Positions 35,742 through 45,286 are shown, counted from the first letter of the stretch. The stretch: 59,797 bases of DNA from Peptococcaceae bacterium UBA4068 (GCA_002382665.1 DFZA01000019.1:1-59797); one strand, 5' to 3'. The notes: generated by a model from the letters alone, not told the origin. Made by a program: numbers and translations.

Positions 35742-35989
35742 CCCCAATATGCCTTGCAGCATAATAAGGCGGTGTGAAGATTATGTGCGTGATTTATTCA
35801 GTGTGTCCTTATATACTGCCCAGCAGAAATGATATAAGAAGCACACGTGCTGTTTCAAGCAACTGCTTTTCACTGTCCATATCTCTTAGGAGGTTGTATA
35901 AGTTCGAATACACAGGCAGGTCTGAAATCACCGAAAGACATCGCCAAAAACGCAGTTATTTTTGACGGGCAAAATCGGGTTAAAAAAGT

Positions 35990-36041
35990 CCCAAAAGCTT
36001 GATGTCCTGCGGTTTTTTCCGCAGGACATCAAGCTTTTGGG
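35990..36041 (-). terminator. Terminator of tRNA-Leu, 23-bp perfect stem
   Basis: Arms 35990-36012 and 36019-36041 pair perfectly around a TTTTTT loop. On the minus strand the hairpin is followed by a T run (ACTTTTTTAA), so it terminates the tRNA-Leu transcript. Confidence 0.8.
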
Positions 36042-36050
36042 AATAAATTA

Positions 36051-36132
36051 TGGTGCGGGAGATGGGACTTGAACCCACACGGTTTCCCGCCAGCTCCTAA
36101 GGCTGGTGCGTCTGCCATTCCGCCACCCCCGC
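36051..36132 (-). tRNA. tRNA-Leu (UAG)
   Basis: Minus-strand GCGGGGGTGGCGGAATGGCA start, anticodon loop CTTAGGA (TAG), a short variable arm (GGCGGGAAACCG), T arm GTGGGTTCAAGTCCCAT and encoded CCA. The acceptor GCGGGGG pairs with CTCCCGC with one G-U pair. Confidence 0.95.
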
Positions 36133-36239
36133 ACATTGCACGACCATAATTTTAGCATACAAAAAATTGATAGTCAACAAACGCTTAAGTATTTTAGTAT
36201 GATAATGCTGGAAGTTTGCCAATAACAAATAATTTTTAC

Positions 36240-37658
36240 TTAAATTAAAGAAAAAATTATAAATAAAGCTGCGGAGATGATGACGCCTGTCAGACAAAAC
36301 GGCAATTGCGATTTGACATGTTCCATTACCGGCACTTCGGCGATTGTCGCGGAAAGCACGGCTGTTTCTCCGAGGGGTGAGGCGTTGTCGCCTAAAGCGC
36401 CTCCCGCCAGCACAGCGCCGATGACCAGCGCCAGACTGGAGCCGGTGGATACCGCCAACGGCACCGCCATCGGCATCAGCAGCGCCCAAGTGCCCCAGGC
36501 TGTACCCATGAAATATGATACAAAGCAGCCGATCAGATAGATGGCAACCGGTAATAAAAACAGCGGAATATGCCTGACAAAACCGGTGGCAAACTCCACA
36601 AATCCCAGATTGGCGACGATGCTTGCCAGCCCCCAGCTTAAAATCAGAATCACAATTGGCGGTATCATTTCGCCGCCGCCGGACAAGAAATGCGTTTCAA
36701 TCTCTTTTAAGGGCATTTTTTGGATCAGATAATAAATAGCTGTAACCACTACGGAAATCAAACTGGAAATAAAAATCGATTTTTCAAAATCGGCGTGAAT
36801 TAAGGCATTGCCGAAACCGCCGCCGTAACTTTTTCCGGTCAGCCAGAGCAGAAAGAAAGTAGAGACGATCAAAAAGGCCAGCGGCAATATCAGATTAAAC
36901 GGCCTGGGCGCTACAGATTCTGCAAAAGTGCATTGTTCGTTGGCTTCGTCAAGCCCGTGTTCCTTGGCGAATTCGCTGTCCTGTTCTTCGGTTTTGACTT
37001 CTTTGTTAAAGCCGAAATTAAAAATAATCACTAATATGCTGATGACAATCATCACGATCGAGTAAAAGTTATAGGGTATACTGCGCAGATACAGTTGGTA
37101 GGCGTAGCCGCTGATGTCGGCTTTGCTAAGTGCGGAGGTAATCAGACCCATAATATAGCCGACATATGTTGTGCCGAAAGGGATGATGATGATCAGCAGG
37201 CAGGAGGTGACGTTTAAAACAAATGCCAGCCTTTTTTTATTGCCATCTACTTTCTTGACCAGCGCTTTGGCGATCGTACCGGCGGCGATGTCGTGAAAGC
37301 AGCAGTCGATAAAGGTAACGGGCGTGACCGCCCAGATAGCGGCCAGCGCGCCCCTCTCGGTTTTTACAGACTTTTCGGTCAGCTTGACGAAGCCTTTGAT
37401 ACCGCCCGCTACTTTGATGATTTCCGCTAAAGCTCCGAAGAGAAACAGGAAAAAGATGATATAGATGCTTTCTTTGCTAGCTGCTGATTTGATAATATGA
37501 TCTGCCGCGGCAATTATGCCGCTGACTATATTTCCGCCCTCCAACGCAATGCCGCCAAGTAATATGCCAACGATCAGGCAGGGGATTATTCTTTTGGTGA
37601 TGATAGCCAGAACGATTACGGCTATCGGTATCAGTACGGAAATCAGGCCGTGCGGCAA
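36240..37658 (-). CDS. NhaC-type Na+/H+ antiporter
   Basis: An integral membrane antiporter of about 472 residues with eleven to twelve hydrophobic segments. The family-typical phrases are VTFIDCCFHDIAAGTIAKAL (about 115-134), IVILILSWGLASIVANLGF, and the C-terminal FMGTAWGTWALLMPMAVPLA and GGALGDNASPLGETAVLSAT. The NhaC family exchanges Na+ for protons (or malate/lactate); which applies here is open. AAAGGAG lies eight bases before the TTG at 37658, while the GTG at 37667 overlaps the site, so I use the TTG. It is a single gene divergent from cadC. Confidence 0.88.
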   Translation of the reverse strand: MPHGLISVLIPIAVIVLAIITKRIIPCLIVGILLGGIALEGGNIVSGIIAAADHIIKSAASKESIYIIFFLFLFGALAEIIKVAGGIKGFVKLTEKSVKTERGALAAIWAVTPVTFIDCCFHDIAAGTIAKALVKKVDGNKKRLAFVLNVTSCLLIIIIPFGTTYVGYIMGLITSALSKADISGYAYQLYLRSIPYNFYSIVMIVISILVIIFNFGFNKEVKTEEQDSEFAKEHGLDEANEQCTFAESVAPRPFNLILPLAFLIVSTFFLLWLTGKSYGGGFGNALIHADFEKSIFISSLISVVVTAIYYLIQKMPLKEIETHFLSGGGEMIPPIVILILSWGLASIVANLGFVEFATGFVRHIPLFLLPVAIYLIGCFVSYFMGTAWGTWALLMPMAVPLAVSTGSSLALVIGAVLAGGALGDNASPLGETAVLSATIAEVPVMEHVKSQLPFCLTGVIISAALFIIFSLI

Positions 37659-37760
37659 ATTATTCACTCCTTTGGGCGGGAAATCTCAAGTTATTATTTC
37701 ACAATCGCATATATTTAATCAGCGGCTAATATAAGGTTGGGAAAAGTTTGCAATTTTTTA

Positions 37761-37788
37761 TTGACATTGGCGGCGGATATTATATAAT
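37761..37788 (+). promoter_or_regulatory. cadC-cadA promoter
   Basis: Perfect TTGACA (37761-37766), 16-base spacer, perfect TATAAT (37783-37788). Confidence 0.8.
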
Positions 37789-37790
37789 AA

Positions 37791-37812
37791 CAGTTGAACA
37801 TATGAACAACTG
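37791..37812. promoter_or_regulatory. CadC/SmtB-type operator
   Basis: CAGTTGAACATATGAACAAC plus TG forms a 22-bp dyad (18 of 22 symmetric positions) directly after the -10 box. TGAACA half-sites are typical of ArsR/SmtB metal-sensor operators. Confidence 0.65.
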
Positions 37813-37841
37813 TTTGAATAATATTATATATGGAGGCCGCT

Positions 37842-38207
37842 ATGAACGAATATTTGCCCGATATTGATAAGTGCGATTGCACAGTTATCCATGAGGAGGT
37901 GGTGAGCCATGTCCGCTGCCATATGCCGGAAGAGGAAAACCTTATTGATCTTGCCGATTTGTTTAAAGTATTCGGCGACTCGACGAGAATCAAAATACTC
38001 TGCGCCTTGTTTCAGGCGGAAATGTGCGTTTGCGATATTGCCGCCTTACTGGGCATGACCAAATCGGCAATTTCCCATCAATTGCGTATTCTCAAACAAT
38101 CAAAGCTGATTAAAAACCGCCGCGACGGTAAAGTAGTCTATTACTCTTTGAATGACGAGCATGTCAAAAACATCTTTGACCAGGGCCTGGCGCACATCTT
38201 GGAATAA
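37842..38207 (+). CDS. cadC: CadC-like ArsR/SmtB metal-responsive repressor
   Basis: A 121-residue winged-helix repressor that leaves DNA on binding soft metals. The N-terminal KCDC pair and CHMPE segment plus the metal-binding helix EMCVCDIAALLG form the likely Cd/Pb/Zn alpha3N site as in CadC; the recognition helix is MTKSAISHQLRILKQ and the wing RRDGKVVYYSL. The ending DEHVKNIFDQGLAH resembles the alpha5 zinc-site region. The ATG at 37842 follows GGAGG by five bases; an ATG at 37830 overlaps that site. The gene precedes the P-type ATPase and overlaps its leader, so one operon is clear. Confidence 0.9.
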   Translation: MNEYLPDIDKCDCTVIHEEVVSHVRCHMPEEENLIDLADLFKVFGDSTRIKILCALFQAEMCVCDIAALLGMTKSAISHQLRILKQSKLIKNRRDGKVVYYSLNDEHVKNIFDQGLAHILE

Positions 38208-38237
38208 ATTATTATCTGCATGAAAGGCGGAGATAAT

Positions 38238-40475
38238 GTGACCGATAAGCATTTGCACGATCACGCCGCAGGGGAGGCTTGCTGCGCCGGCTGCGCGGCG
38301 TGTAATATAAACATAGAGCCGGAGGTATTGGGCGTAAAACAGCGGGAGCAGCATGCCGAAGTAGCGGCGGCGAAAAAAACGCTTTATCTGCGCGGACTTG
38401 ATTGCGCCGATTGCGCCCAGATGATTGCCACGGCGGTCGGCAGGATCGACGGCGTGCAAAAGACAAAAGTCGACTTTGTGACGCAAAAGCTGACGATAGA
38501 GGTTTTTGATCAAGACAACCTGACGGCGATCGTCAGTCAGGTGGAGCAATTAATTAAAAATCTGGAGCCAGACGTGGTAATTTCCTACGATGGAAAAACC
38601 GCAGAAGTTGGGGAGTCTGATGATGGCAAAGACCGGACAAAGCAAATCAGGCTGGCGGTAGGAGCAGCGTTTTTTGTCATGGGAATGGTAATGCGCTTTT
38701 CGCTGCCGTTGGAGTTCGCGGTATTTCTGGTCAGTTATCTGCTGGTCGGCGGCGAGGTTGTTTGGCGGGCGCTGAAAAATCTTACTCGGGGCAGAGTGTT
38801 TGATGAAAATTTTCTGATGAGCGTGGCGACCATTGGCGCATTCGCTATCGGCGAATTCGCCGAAGGCGTTGCTGTTATGCTCTTTTACCGGATAGGCGAG
38901 TTTTTTGAGGATTTGGCGGTCAACCGTTCCCGCAGATCGATTGCTGCGCTGATGGATATCCGCCCCGATTACGCCAATCTCAAAGTTGGTGACCAAGTAC
39001 GCAAGGTTGCTCCTCAAGAGGTGGTAATCGGCGAGCTGATTATCGTCCGGCCCGGGGAAAAAGTACCGCTGGACGGCGTTGTTATCGATGGCAGGTCATC
39101 CGTCGATACCTCGGCGCTGACCGGCGAGTCCATGCCCCGCGACCTGGAGACGGGTGCGGAAATACTCTCCGGTTCGCTCAACCACAACGGCCTGCTGACT
39201 GTCAAAGTGACCAAAGAATTCGGCGAGTCCACGGTCAGCAAAATACTAGACCTGGTGCAAAACGCCAGCAGCCAGAAATCTCCTACGGAAAATTTCATTA
39301 CCAGGTTTGCCAGGTATTATACGCCGGTTGTGGTATTTGCGGCTCTGGTATTGGCAATTGTGCCGCCTGTGGTTATCGGCGCGTCCTTTACGGACTGGCT
39401 GAGCCGCGCGCTGACGTTTTTGGTGGTGTCGTGTCCCTGTGCACTGGTTATCTCGATTCCGCTGAGCTTTTTCGGCGGCATTGGCGGCGCGTCCAAAAAA
39501 GGCATACTCGTTAAAGGCAGTAATTATCTGCAAGCGCTCAATCATGTCGAGACAGTTGTTTTTGATAAAACCGGCACGCTGACCAAGGGCAACTTTAAGG
39601 TCAGCGAGATTACCGCCGCTGACGGTTGGTCCCAAGATGATCTGCTGTTTTATGCCGCGCACGCGGAGATTTATGCCAATCACCCGATTGCCGCCTCTAT
39701 TCGGGAGGCTTATGGTCGGGAACTGAACGCCGGGCGTATTGCCGATTACGAGGAAATTTCCGGTCACGGCGTCCGCGTCAGTATTGACGGCAGCAGCGTG
39801 CTGGCGGGAAATAAAAAGCTGATGATCACGGAAAATATTGATTGGCAACAAGCAGCGGCGGCGGGAACAGTTGTTTATCTGGCTATTGACGGCAAATTTG
39901 CCGGTTCGATAGTGATTGCCGACGAGATCAAATCCGACAGCGCGCAGGCCATTCGCGGTCTCAAAGATGCCGGCGTCAGGCGCACAGTGATGCTGACCGG
40001 AGACAGCAAGGCCACGGGAGAAAAAGTAGCGGGGGAGATCGGTATCGACGATGTTTACACCGAGCTTTTGCCTCAGCAAAAGGTGGAACAGTTGGAGGCG
40101 CTTCTGAAAAATGTTGCTGGTGGAGGCAAGCTGGTTTTTGTCGGCGACGGTATCAATGACGCGCCCGTTCTGGCCCGCGCGGATGTGGGGGTTGCCATGG
40201 GCGGGGTTGGTTCTGACGCGGCTATTGAGGCCGCCGATGTGGTGCTGATGACTGACGAGCCGTCGAAACTGGTGACGGCGATCATCATTGCCAAAAAGAC
40301 GCGCTTGATCGTCTGGCAAAATATTATTTTCGCGCTGGGCGTGAAGATAATTATTCTTGTGCTGGCTGCTTTTGGTATCGCAAATATGTGGCAGGCGGTT
40401 TTCGGCGATGTCGGCGTGACGATTATCGCGGTTTTAAACGCCATCAGAGCTACCCAGGTAAAGAACGTGGCATAG
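38238..40475 (+). CDS. cadA: Cd2+/Zn2+/Pb2+ P-type ATPase
   Basis: Exports divalent soft metals across the membrane using ATP. Order: a His/Cys-rich head (HLHDHAAGEACCAGCAACN), an HMA metal-binding domain with GLDCADCAQ, membrane helices, the actuator loop TGES, the membrane metal site SCPCALVIS, the phosphorylation motif DKTGTLTKG, the HP pair in ANHPIAASI and GDGINDAPVLARADVGVAMG. About 745 residues is the usual length. The start is GTG at 38238, six bases after GGAG; an ATG at 38220 has no site. It is co-transcribed with cadC (30 bases apart). Confidence 0.95.
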   Translation: MTDKHLHDHAAGEACCAGCAACNINIEPEVLGVKQREQHAEVAAAKKTLYLRGLDCADCAQMIATAVGRIDGVQKTKVDFVTQKLTIEVFDQDNLTAIVSQVEQLIKNLEPDVVISYDGKTAEVGESDDGKDRTKQIRLAVGAAFFVMGMVMRFSLPLEFAVFLVSYLLVGGEVVWRALKNLTRGRVFDENFLMSVATIGAFAIGEFAEGVAVMLFYRIGEFFEDLAVNRSRRSIAALMDIRPDYANLKVGDQVRKVAPQEVVIGELIIVRPGEKVPLDGVVIDGRSSVDTSALTGESMPRDLETGAEILSGSLNHNGLLTVKVTKEFGESTVSKILDLVQNASSQKSPTENFITRFARYYTPVVVFAALVLAIVPPVVIGASFTDWLSRALTFLVVSCPCALVISIPLSFFGGIGGASKKGILVKGSNYLQALNHVETVVFDKTGTLTKGNFKVSEITAADGWSQDDLLFYAAHAEIYANHPIAASIREAYGRELNAGRIADYEEISGHGVRVSIDGSSVLAGNKKLMITENIDWQQAAAAGTVVYLAIDGKFAGSIVIADEIKSDSAQAIRGLKDAGVRRTVMLTGDSKATGEKVAGEIGIDDVYTELLPQQKVEQLEALLKNVAGGGKLVFVGDGINDAPVLARADVGVAMGGVGSDAAIEAADVVLMTDEPSKLVTAIIIAKKTRLIVWQNIIFALGVKIIILVLAAFGIANMWQAVFGDVGVTIIAVLNAIRATQVKNVA

Positions 40476-40498
40476 TCGCTTTAAAGAGATCAGATAAA

Positions 40499-40538
40499 CA
40501 AAAGAGGTTTGCGGAAAAATTTCCGCAAACCTCTTTTG
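40499..40538. terminator. Bidirectional terminator between cadA and fabZ
   Basis: A 19-bp perfect stem (AAAGAGGTTTGCGGAAA core) with an AA loop. It can end both cadA (+) and the fab operon (-). Confidence 0.85.
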
Positions 40539-40575
40539 CTTGTTTGTGTTTATTTAAATGGTTGTAACCGACACT

Positions 40576-40992
40576 TTATTCTTTGATTAATGCGAAGGAG
40601 AATTCGGCGGTGACGCAAAGTTTGCCGTCGACAAAACCCTTGCCCGCGGCAAAATAGAACGGGGGTTTGGACTTGGTTATTACGCATTCGGTTTCGATGG
40701 TGTCGCCTGGACGTACCGGTTTTTTAAACCGTACTTTGTCAATGCCTGTGAAAAAGGGGGTAACGCCCGCTGTCTGGGAGGCGCTAAGCAGTACGCAGGC
40801 CGACTGCGCCAATATCTCGCACAAGATCACTCCCGGAACCACCGGGTTGCCGGGAAAGTGGCCCTGCAGAAACCATTCGTCGCCGCGTACCCGGTAACGG
40901 CCGCAGGCTTTTTCGCCGTCCAGCGTTGCTTCGTCGATCAATAGCATATTGTCGCGGTGGGGGAGTATTTTCATGATTTCCTGCTGATCCAT
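40576..40992 (-). CDS. fabZ: 3-hydroxyacyl-ACP dehydratase
   Basis: Dehydrates 3-hydroxyacyl-ACP in fatty acid elongation (cytosol). The hotdog fold carries the catalytic GHFPGNPVVPGV motif with His45 and the following Glu59 in ILCEILAQS; the N-terminus has ILPHRDNMLLID. At 138 residues it is normal. AAAGGGG lies before the ATG. It is the last gene of the fab operon, 119 bases after fabF. That spacer contains a GGCGG...CCGCC hairpin (about 41038-41076), possibly an RNA-processing or attenuation site. Confidence 0.95.
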   Translation of the reverse strand: MDQQEIMKILPHRDNMLLIDEATLDGEKACGRYRVRGDEWFLQGHFPGNPVVPGVILCEILAQSACVLLSASQTAGVTPFFTGIDKVRFKKPVRPGDTIETECVITKSKPPFYFAAGKGFVDGKLCVTAEFSFALIKE

Positions 40993-41111
40993 AAATTAAA
41001 AACCCCTTTCATTAATTATATCTGCAAATAGGAGAGTGGCGGCCTGCGGCGAGAATGGTAGTCGTCGCAAACCGCCTGTACAAATAATGAGGTAGTCTGA
41101 ATTATTAAAAT

Positions 41112-42347
41112 TTATTCGCTGTACTTGCTGAAGGCGAGGCAGGCGTTGTGGCCGCCAAAGCCGAGCGAGATAGATAGCGCCGTGCTGATATCCGCTATTC
41201 TGGCTTTCAAGGGTACATAATCGAGGTCGCATTCAGGATCCGATTCTTTTAAGTTGATCGTTGGCGGTATAATGCCATGTTTGAGCGCCAATATCGCAAA
41301 GACCGCTTCAACCGCTCCGGCCGCGCCGAGCAGATGCCCGATCATCGATTTGGTTGAGCTGATCATCGCTTTATAGGCCAGTTTTTCACCCAAACCTTTT
41401 TTGATTGCAAAGGTCTCCGTCACATCGTTGAGCTGTGTGCCGGTGCCGTGGGCGTTGATATATATGCCGCCCTCCATGGGACTGCCCGCCTCGGCAAACG
41501 CGTCGTGGATAGCACGCGCAGAACTTTCGGCGCTAGGATCTGGGGCGGTGATATGACTGGCATCGCAGGTAGAACCGTAACCGCTGAGGAAACCGTAAAT
41601 TTTTGCGCCACGATCCACCGCGTGCTGATATTCTTCTATTATTAATATACCTGCTCCGTCGCCCATGACAAAACCTTCGCGGCGTTTGTCAAAAGGCAGC
41701 GAGGCGGCGTCGGGGTCGTTAGAGGTGGATAATGCCATCATGTTGGCAAAGCCGGCAATACTGACCGGCATTATTGCGCCTTCGGCGCCGCCGACGATAC
41801 AAGCGTCGGCATAGCCATGACGGATAGCCCTTAACCCCTCGCCGATAGCGTTAGTACTGCTGGCGCAGGCCGTAGTGATCAAAATGCAGGGTCCCTTGGC
41901 GCCATAACGGATGGCAAGGGTGCCTGCCGCGATATTGGAGATCATCATCGGCACAAAGAATGCCGAGATACGACGCGGACCTGATTGGAGCATTCTTGTT
42001 TGCTCCTGTGCCATGGCGTTAATGCCGCCGACGCCTGAACCTAAATAGACGCCGAAGCGATCGGGGGCGACAGTGCCGATGATATCGCTGTCGGCTATTG
42101 CTTCGCTGGCTGCGGCCACAGCATATTGGGTAAAGAGGTCGGTTTTACGGACTTCACTTCTCTCCATAAAGGCCAGCGGATCAAAATTTTTGACTTCCGC
42201 CGCTAAATTTGATTTGTGGTCGGTAGTATCAAAACGGGTGATTGGGCCGATACCGTTGACGCCGTTAATTAAATTTTGCCAAATGGTAGGTACATCGTTG
42301 CCGAGTGCGGTTACCGCACCTATGCCTGTTACAACAACTTTTCTCAT
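41112..42347 (-). CDS. fabF: 3-oxoacyl-ACP synthase II
   Basis: Condenses malonyl-ACP with growing acyl-ACP. The thiolase-fold active site is complete: Cys161 in TTACASSTNAIG, the first His in NAHGTGTQLND, the second in MIGHLLGAAGAVEA, and the C-terminal GFGGHNACLAF loop. At 411 residues it is family-typical. It lies 12 bases downstream of fabG. The ribosome site AAAGGAGA is near the ATG. No odd features. Confidence 0.96.
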   Translation of the reverse strand: MRKVVVTGIGAVTALGNDVPTIWQNLINGVNGIGPITRFDTTDHKSNLAAEVKNFDPLAFMERSEVRKTDLFTQYAVAAASEAIADSDIIGTVAPDRFGVYLGSGVGGINAMAQEQTRMLQSGPRRISAFFVPMMISNIAAGTLAIRYGAKGPCILITTACASSTNAIGEGLRAIRHGYADACIVGGAEGAIMPVSIAGFANMMALSTSNDPDAASLPFDKRREGFVMGDGAGILIIEEYQHAVDRGAKIYGFLSGYGSTCDASHITAPDPSAESSARAIHDAFAEAGSPMEGGIYINAHGTGTQLNDVTETFAIKKGLGEKLAYKAMISSTKSMIGHLLGAAGAVEAVFAILALKHGIIPPTINLKESDPECDLDYVPLKARIADISTALSISLGFGGHNACLAFSKYSE

Positions 42348-42359
42348 TGGTTATCTCCT

Positions 42360-43094
42360 TTAGATGGCTAGTCCGCCGTCAATTTTAATAACTTCGCCGG
42401 TGATATAGTTAGAGCAGTCATCGGCTAAAAAGGCCGCCAGTTCCGCTACTTCGCCCGGTTGTCCGAAGCGGCCTAAGGGGATTTGCCCAACCAGCGGATT
42501 GGATTGGTCAATATTGTCTGTCATATTGGTAGCGATAAAGCCGGGGGCGATTGCGTTACAGCGTATATTACGTGAGGCCAGTTCTTTGGCTATCGACTTG
42601 GTCAGGCCGATAATTCCGGCCTTGGATGCCGAATAGTTGCTTTGACCGGGATTACCGATTATTCCCGAGATGGAGCTGATATTGATGATCTTACCGCTGC
42701 GCTGTTTGAGCATGATCGGGCTGCAGTGGCGGATCATATTGTAAGCGCCTTTGAGGTTGATATCGATCACTGTGTCGAAATCCTCCTCTTTGGCGGTGAT
42801 CAGCAGGCCGTCGCGGGTAATGCCGGCATTGTTGACCAGTATATCGATACTGCCGAAACGGTTTTTAACATCCGTTACAGTTTGCTTGACGGCGGCAAAA
42901 TCGGCGACATTGCAGCAAAAGGCTTCGGCTTCTACGCCATTTTTCCGCACTTGTTCACAAACATCCTCGGTGTTGGCTTCAACAGCCACGTCGATGATCG
43001 CGATATTTGCTCCCAGCGCGGCGAATTTTAGGGCGATAGCTTTACCGATGCCGCGCGAGGCGCCGGTTATTAATGCTACTTTGCCGTTAAGCAC
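42360..43094 (-). CDS. fabG: 3-oxoacyl-ACP reductase
   Basis: NADPH-dependent reduction of 3-oxoacyl-ACP. It is a short-chain dehydrogenase with the nucleotide loop TGASRGIGKAIA (about residues 10-21), NNAG near residue 90, and the Ser-Tyr-Lys triad in ISSISGIIG and NYSASKAG. The C-terminal YITGEVIKIDGGLAI is typical of FabG. It overlaps fabD by 8 bases, so translation is coupled. Confidence 0.96.
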   Translation of the reverse strand: MLNGKVALITGASRGIGKAIALKFAALGANIAIIDVAVEANTEDVCEQVRKNGVEAEAFCCNVADFAAVKQTVTDVKNRFGSIDILVNNAGITRDGLLITAKEEDFDTVIDINLKGAYNMIRHCSPIMLKQRSGKIINISSISGIIGNPGQSNYSASKAGIIGLTKSIAKELASRNIRCNAIAPGFIATNMTDNIDQSNPLVGQIPLGRFGQPGEVAELAAFLADDCSNYITGEVIKIDGGLAI

Positions 43095-44010
43095 TGTATT
43101 TCACCTCCGCTATTGTCTGTTTCAGGCTTTCAATGTCTTCAACATGGTAGCAGCGTACCTGATCGGATATTCTGGAAACGAAATTGGATAAAACTCTGCC
43201 GGGACCGACTTCGATAAAAGTCGTGGCGCCGGCCGAAATCATATTTTCAACGGATTTGTGCCAGAGCACAGGGCTGATGATCTGTCTGGCCAACAATTCC
43301 TTGGGATCGTCATTATAGTAGGGCAGAGCGGTAACATTGGAATACAGCGGCAGTTTGGGTGACGTAATAGCATATTCTTTGAGTTCCTTGCTGAAACGTT
43401 CGGCTGCCGGTTGCATGAATTTGCAATGGAAACCGCCGCTGACGCCGAGAGGCATAGTCTTGCCCTTTGCTTCTTTAACTATTCCTTTTAATGATTGCAG
43501 TCCGTCCGGGATGCCGGAAACGACTACTTGGCCGGGGCAGTTATAGTTGACCGGGTAGACCTGGTCGACTTGGTTGCAGAGGACGTTGACTACTTCGTCC
43601 TGCAGCTTCAGCACCACCGCCATGGACGATTTGTTGATCTCACCGGCTTTCTGCATCAGTTCGCCGCGACGGCAAACCAGTTGAAAGCCTTCTTCCGTTG
43701 TCATGGCCTCGGCGTAAGTAAGCGCAGCCAATTCGCCGAGCGAAAATCCGGCGACCAGATCAGCCTCGACGCCGGCTTCTCTAAGCGCGGCTGCGGCTGC
43801 CAGATCAACGCAGAATAAGCAGGGCTGGGTGTTTTTGGTTTCCTTCAGTTCCTCATCGCTGCCGCTAAAGCAGAGGCGGGAAGTATCAGGGCGCAGACTG
43901 TCGGCTATTTCAAACACGGCTCTTGCAGCCGGAGAATACTCGCGCAACTGTTGCCCCATACCGCTGTATTGGGCGCCTTGTCCGGAAAAGATCAAAGCTA
44001 TTTTATCCAT
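43087..44010 (-). CDS. fabD: Malonyl-CoA:ACP transacylase
   Basis: Loads malonyl groups onto acyl carrier protein. The N-terminal IFSGQGAQYSGMGQ motif and the catalytic Ser90 are present; the nucleophile elbow is AGFSLGE, so the usual His before Ser (GHSLGE) is Phe. The charge-relay His is in SGGFHCKFM, and YSNVTALPY and FIEVGPGRVLS complete the fold. At 307 residues it is family-typical. It overlaps both fabG and fabK (13 bases with fabK). The Phe variant may be a lineage feature and is not evidence of inactivity. Confidence 0.95.
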   Translation of the reverse strand: MDKIALIFSGQGAQYSGMGQQLREYSPAARAVFEIADSLRPDTSRLCFSGSDEELKETKNTQPCLFCVDLAAAAALREAGVEADLVAGFSLGELAALTYAEAMTTEEGFQLVCRRGELMQKAGEINKSSMAVVLKLQDEVVNVLCNQVDQVYPVNYNCPGQVVVSGIPDGLQSLKGIVKEAKGKTMPLGVSGGFHCKFMQPAAERFSKELKEYAITSPKLPLYSNVTALPYYNDDPKELLARQIISPVLWHKSVENMISAGATTFIEVGPGRVLSNFVSRISDQVRCYHVEDIESLKQTIAEVKYSA

Positions 44011-44942
44011 CTGTTAACTCCTTTTAAAATTAATTCGGCTTCATCAAATATTTCTTGGATAATTTGTCGGGCTGGTTGTGATTTTTTGACCATACCTGCC
44101 ACCTGTCCGGCGAGAAAACAACCTTTTTGCATGTCGCCTTCAACTGCGGCCAAACGTAGCGTATCTCTAGCCATTTCCTCAAGCTCGGCGTCGGAGATTT
44201 GGCTGTATTCTAACTTAAAGACGGCGTTGGAAAACGGCGATTTCAAGCTGCGTACCGGGTGTCCGAGCCGTTTGCCGGTGATAATGGTTGATATATCCGT
44301 TGCTTTTAAAACTTTTTCTTTGTAATTGGTATGAATCGAGCATTCCTCGGCTAATAGGAAGCGTGTACCGAGCTGTACTCCGCAGGCGCCGAGCATCAAA
44401 GCCGCCGCCACGCCGCGTCCGTCAGCGATGCCTCCCGCCGCGATTACCGGCAGGGTAGTGGCGTCGCATACTTGCGGTACCAGCGCCATGGTTGTGGTGT
44501 CTCCCACGTGGCCGCCGCTTTCGCCGCCTTCGGCAATCAGCGCAGCTGCTCCGGAGCGGCCCAACATCTTGGCCATGGCCACCGAAGCTACTACGGGGAT
44601 CACGCAAGCGCCCGCCTGTTGCCAGAGATCCATATACTTGGCAGGGTTGCCCGCGCCGGTAGTGATTACGGCGACTTTTTCGTCGGCGACAACTTGCGCA
44701 ACAGCATCGGCGTTGGGACTCATCAGCATAATGTTGACGCCGAACGGTTTGTCGGTCAGACTGCGGGCAACAGCGATCTGCTGCCTTAAGTAGTCGGCGT
44801 CGGCGTTCATAGCCGCTATGATACCCAGGCCGCCGCCGTTGGATACAGCCGCAGCTAATTTGCCGTCGGCTATCCAGGCCATGCCGCCCTGAAAAATCGG
44901 GTACTCGATCGGGATTAACTCCGTAAGCGCTGTCTTGATCAT
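43998..44942 (-). CDS. fabK: FMN-dependent enoyl-ACP reductase II
   Basis: Carries out the last reductive step of elongation using FMN and NAD(P)H instead of FabI. The TIM barrel begins IEYPIFQGGMAWIADGKLA, and shows NIMLMSPNAD, the loop VIAAGGIADGRGVAAALMLG and GTRFLLAEECS, all typical of FabK/nitronate monooxygenase relatives next to fab genes. The longer frame to 45044 runs into acpP; the ATG at 44942 comes four bases after the acpP stop and starts MIKTALTELI. It is about 314 residues. Confidence 0.93.
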   Translation of the reverse strand: MIKTALTELIPIEYPIFQGGMAWIADGKLAAAVSNGGGLGIIAAMNADADYLRQQIAVARSLTDKPFGVNIMLMSPNADAVAQVVADEKVAVITTGAGNPAKYMDLWQQAGACVIPVVASVAMAKMLGRSGAAALIAEGGESGGHVGDTTTMALVPQVCDATTLPVIAAGGIADGRGVAAALMLGACGVQLGTRFLLAEECSIHTNYKEKVLKATDISTIITGKRLGHPVRSLKSPFSNAVFKLEYSQISDAELEEMARDTLRLAAVEGDMQKGCFLAGQVAGMVKKSQPARQIIQEIFDEAELILKGVNRWIK

Positions 44943-44946
44943 TAGA

Positions 44947-45168
44947 TTATCCTTTTTGTGATTCGATGTACTTGGCCAGTTGGCCGACTGTTTCCATCTT
45001 TTCTTTGAGCTGAATTTCAATGCCGAGTTCTTCTTCAAGTTCAATGACCATTTCCGCGGTATCGAGCGAGTCGATGCCTAAAGCCTCAAAAGTGGATTCC
45101 GCTTTAATATCGGCTATATCACAACCTACATGATCCGCGATAAGTGCTGCTATCTTTTCAAATACCAT
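44947..45168 (-). CDS. acpP: Acyl carrier protein
   Basis: A 73-residue acidic four-helix protein that carries acyl chains on a phosphopantetheine attached to Ser34 in GIDSLDTAEMV. The start ATG at 45168 follows GGAGGT; the frame continues upstream to 45204 without a site. It lies between fabH and fabK. A FabT-type operator about 120 bases upstream suggests an internal promoter for acpP onward. Confidence 0.96.
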   Translation of the reverse strand: MVFEKIAALIADHVGCDIADIKAESTFEALGIDSLDTAEMVIELEEELGIEIQLKEKMETVGQLAKYIESQKG

Positions 45169-45286
45169 TGTGTTACCTCCAAATATAATCGTTTTTTTAA
45201 TCAATTTTTTATATTTAATTATAGAACACTGAATAACTAATTTAAAGGCCGTATAAAGGCTTATATTGTCGAATATTAATAAATAT

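Noticed and set aside
35774..35965. 63-residue plus-strand frame after the TetR gene
   Set aside because: No ribosome site, unusual composition and no recognisable features.
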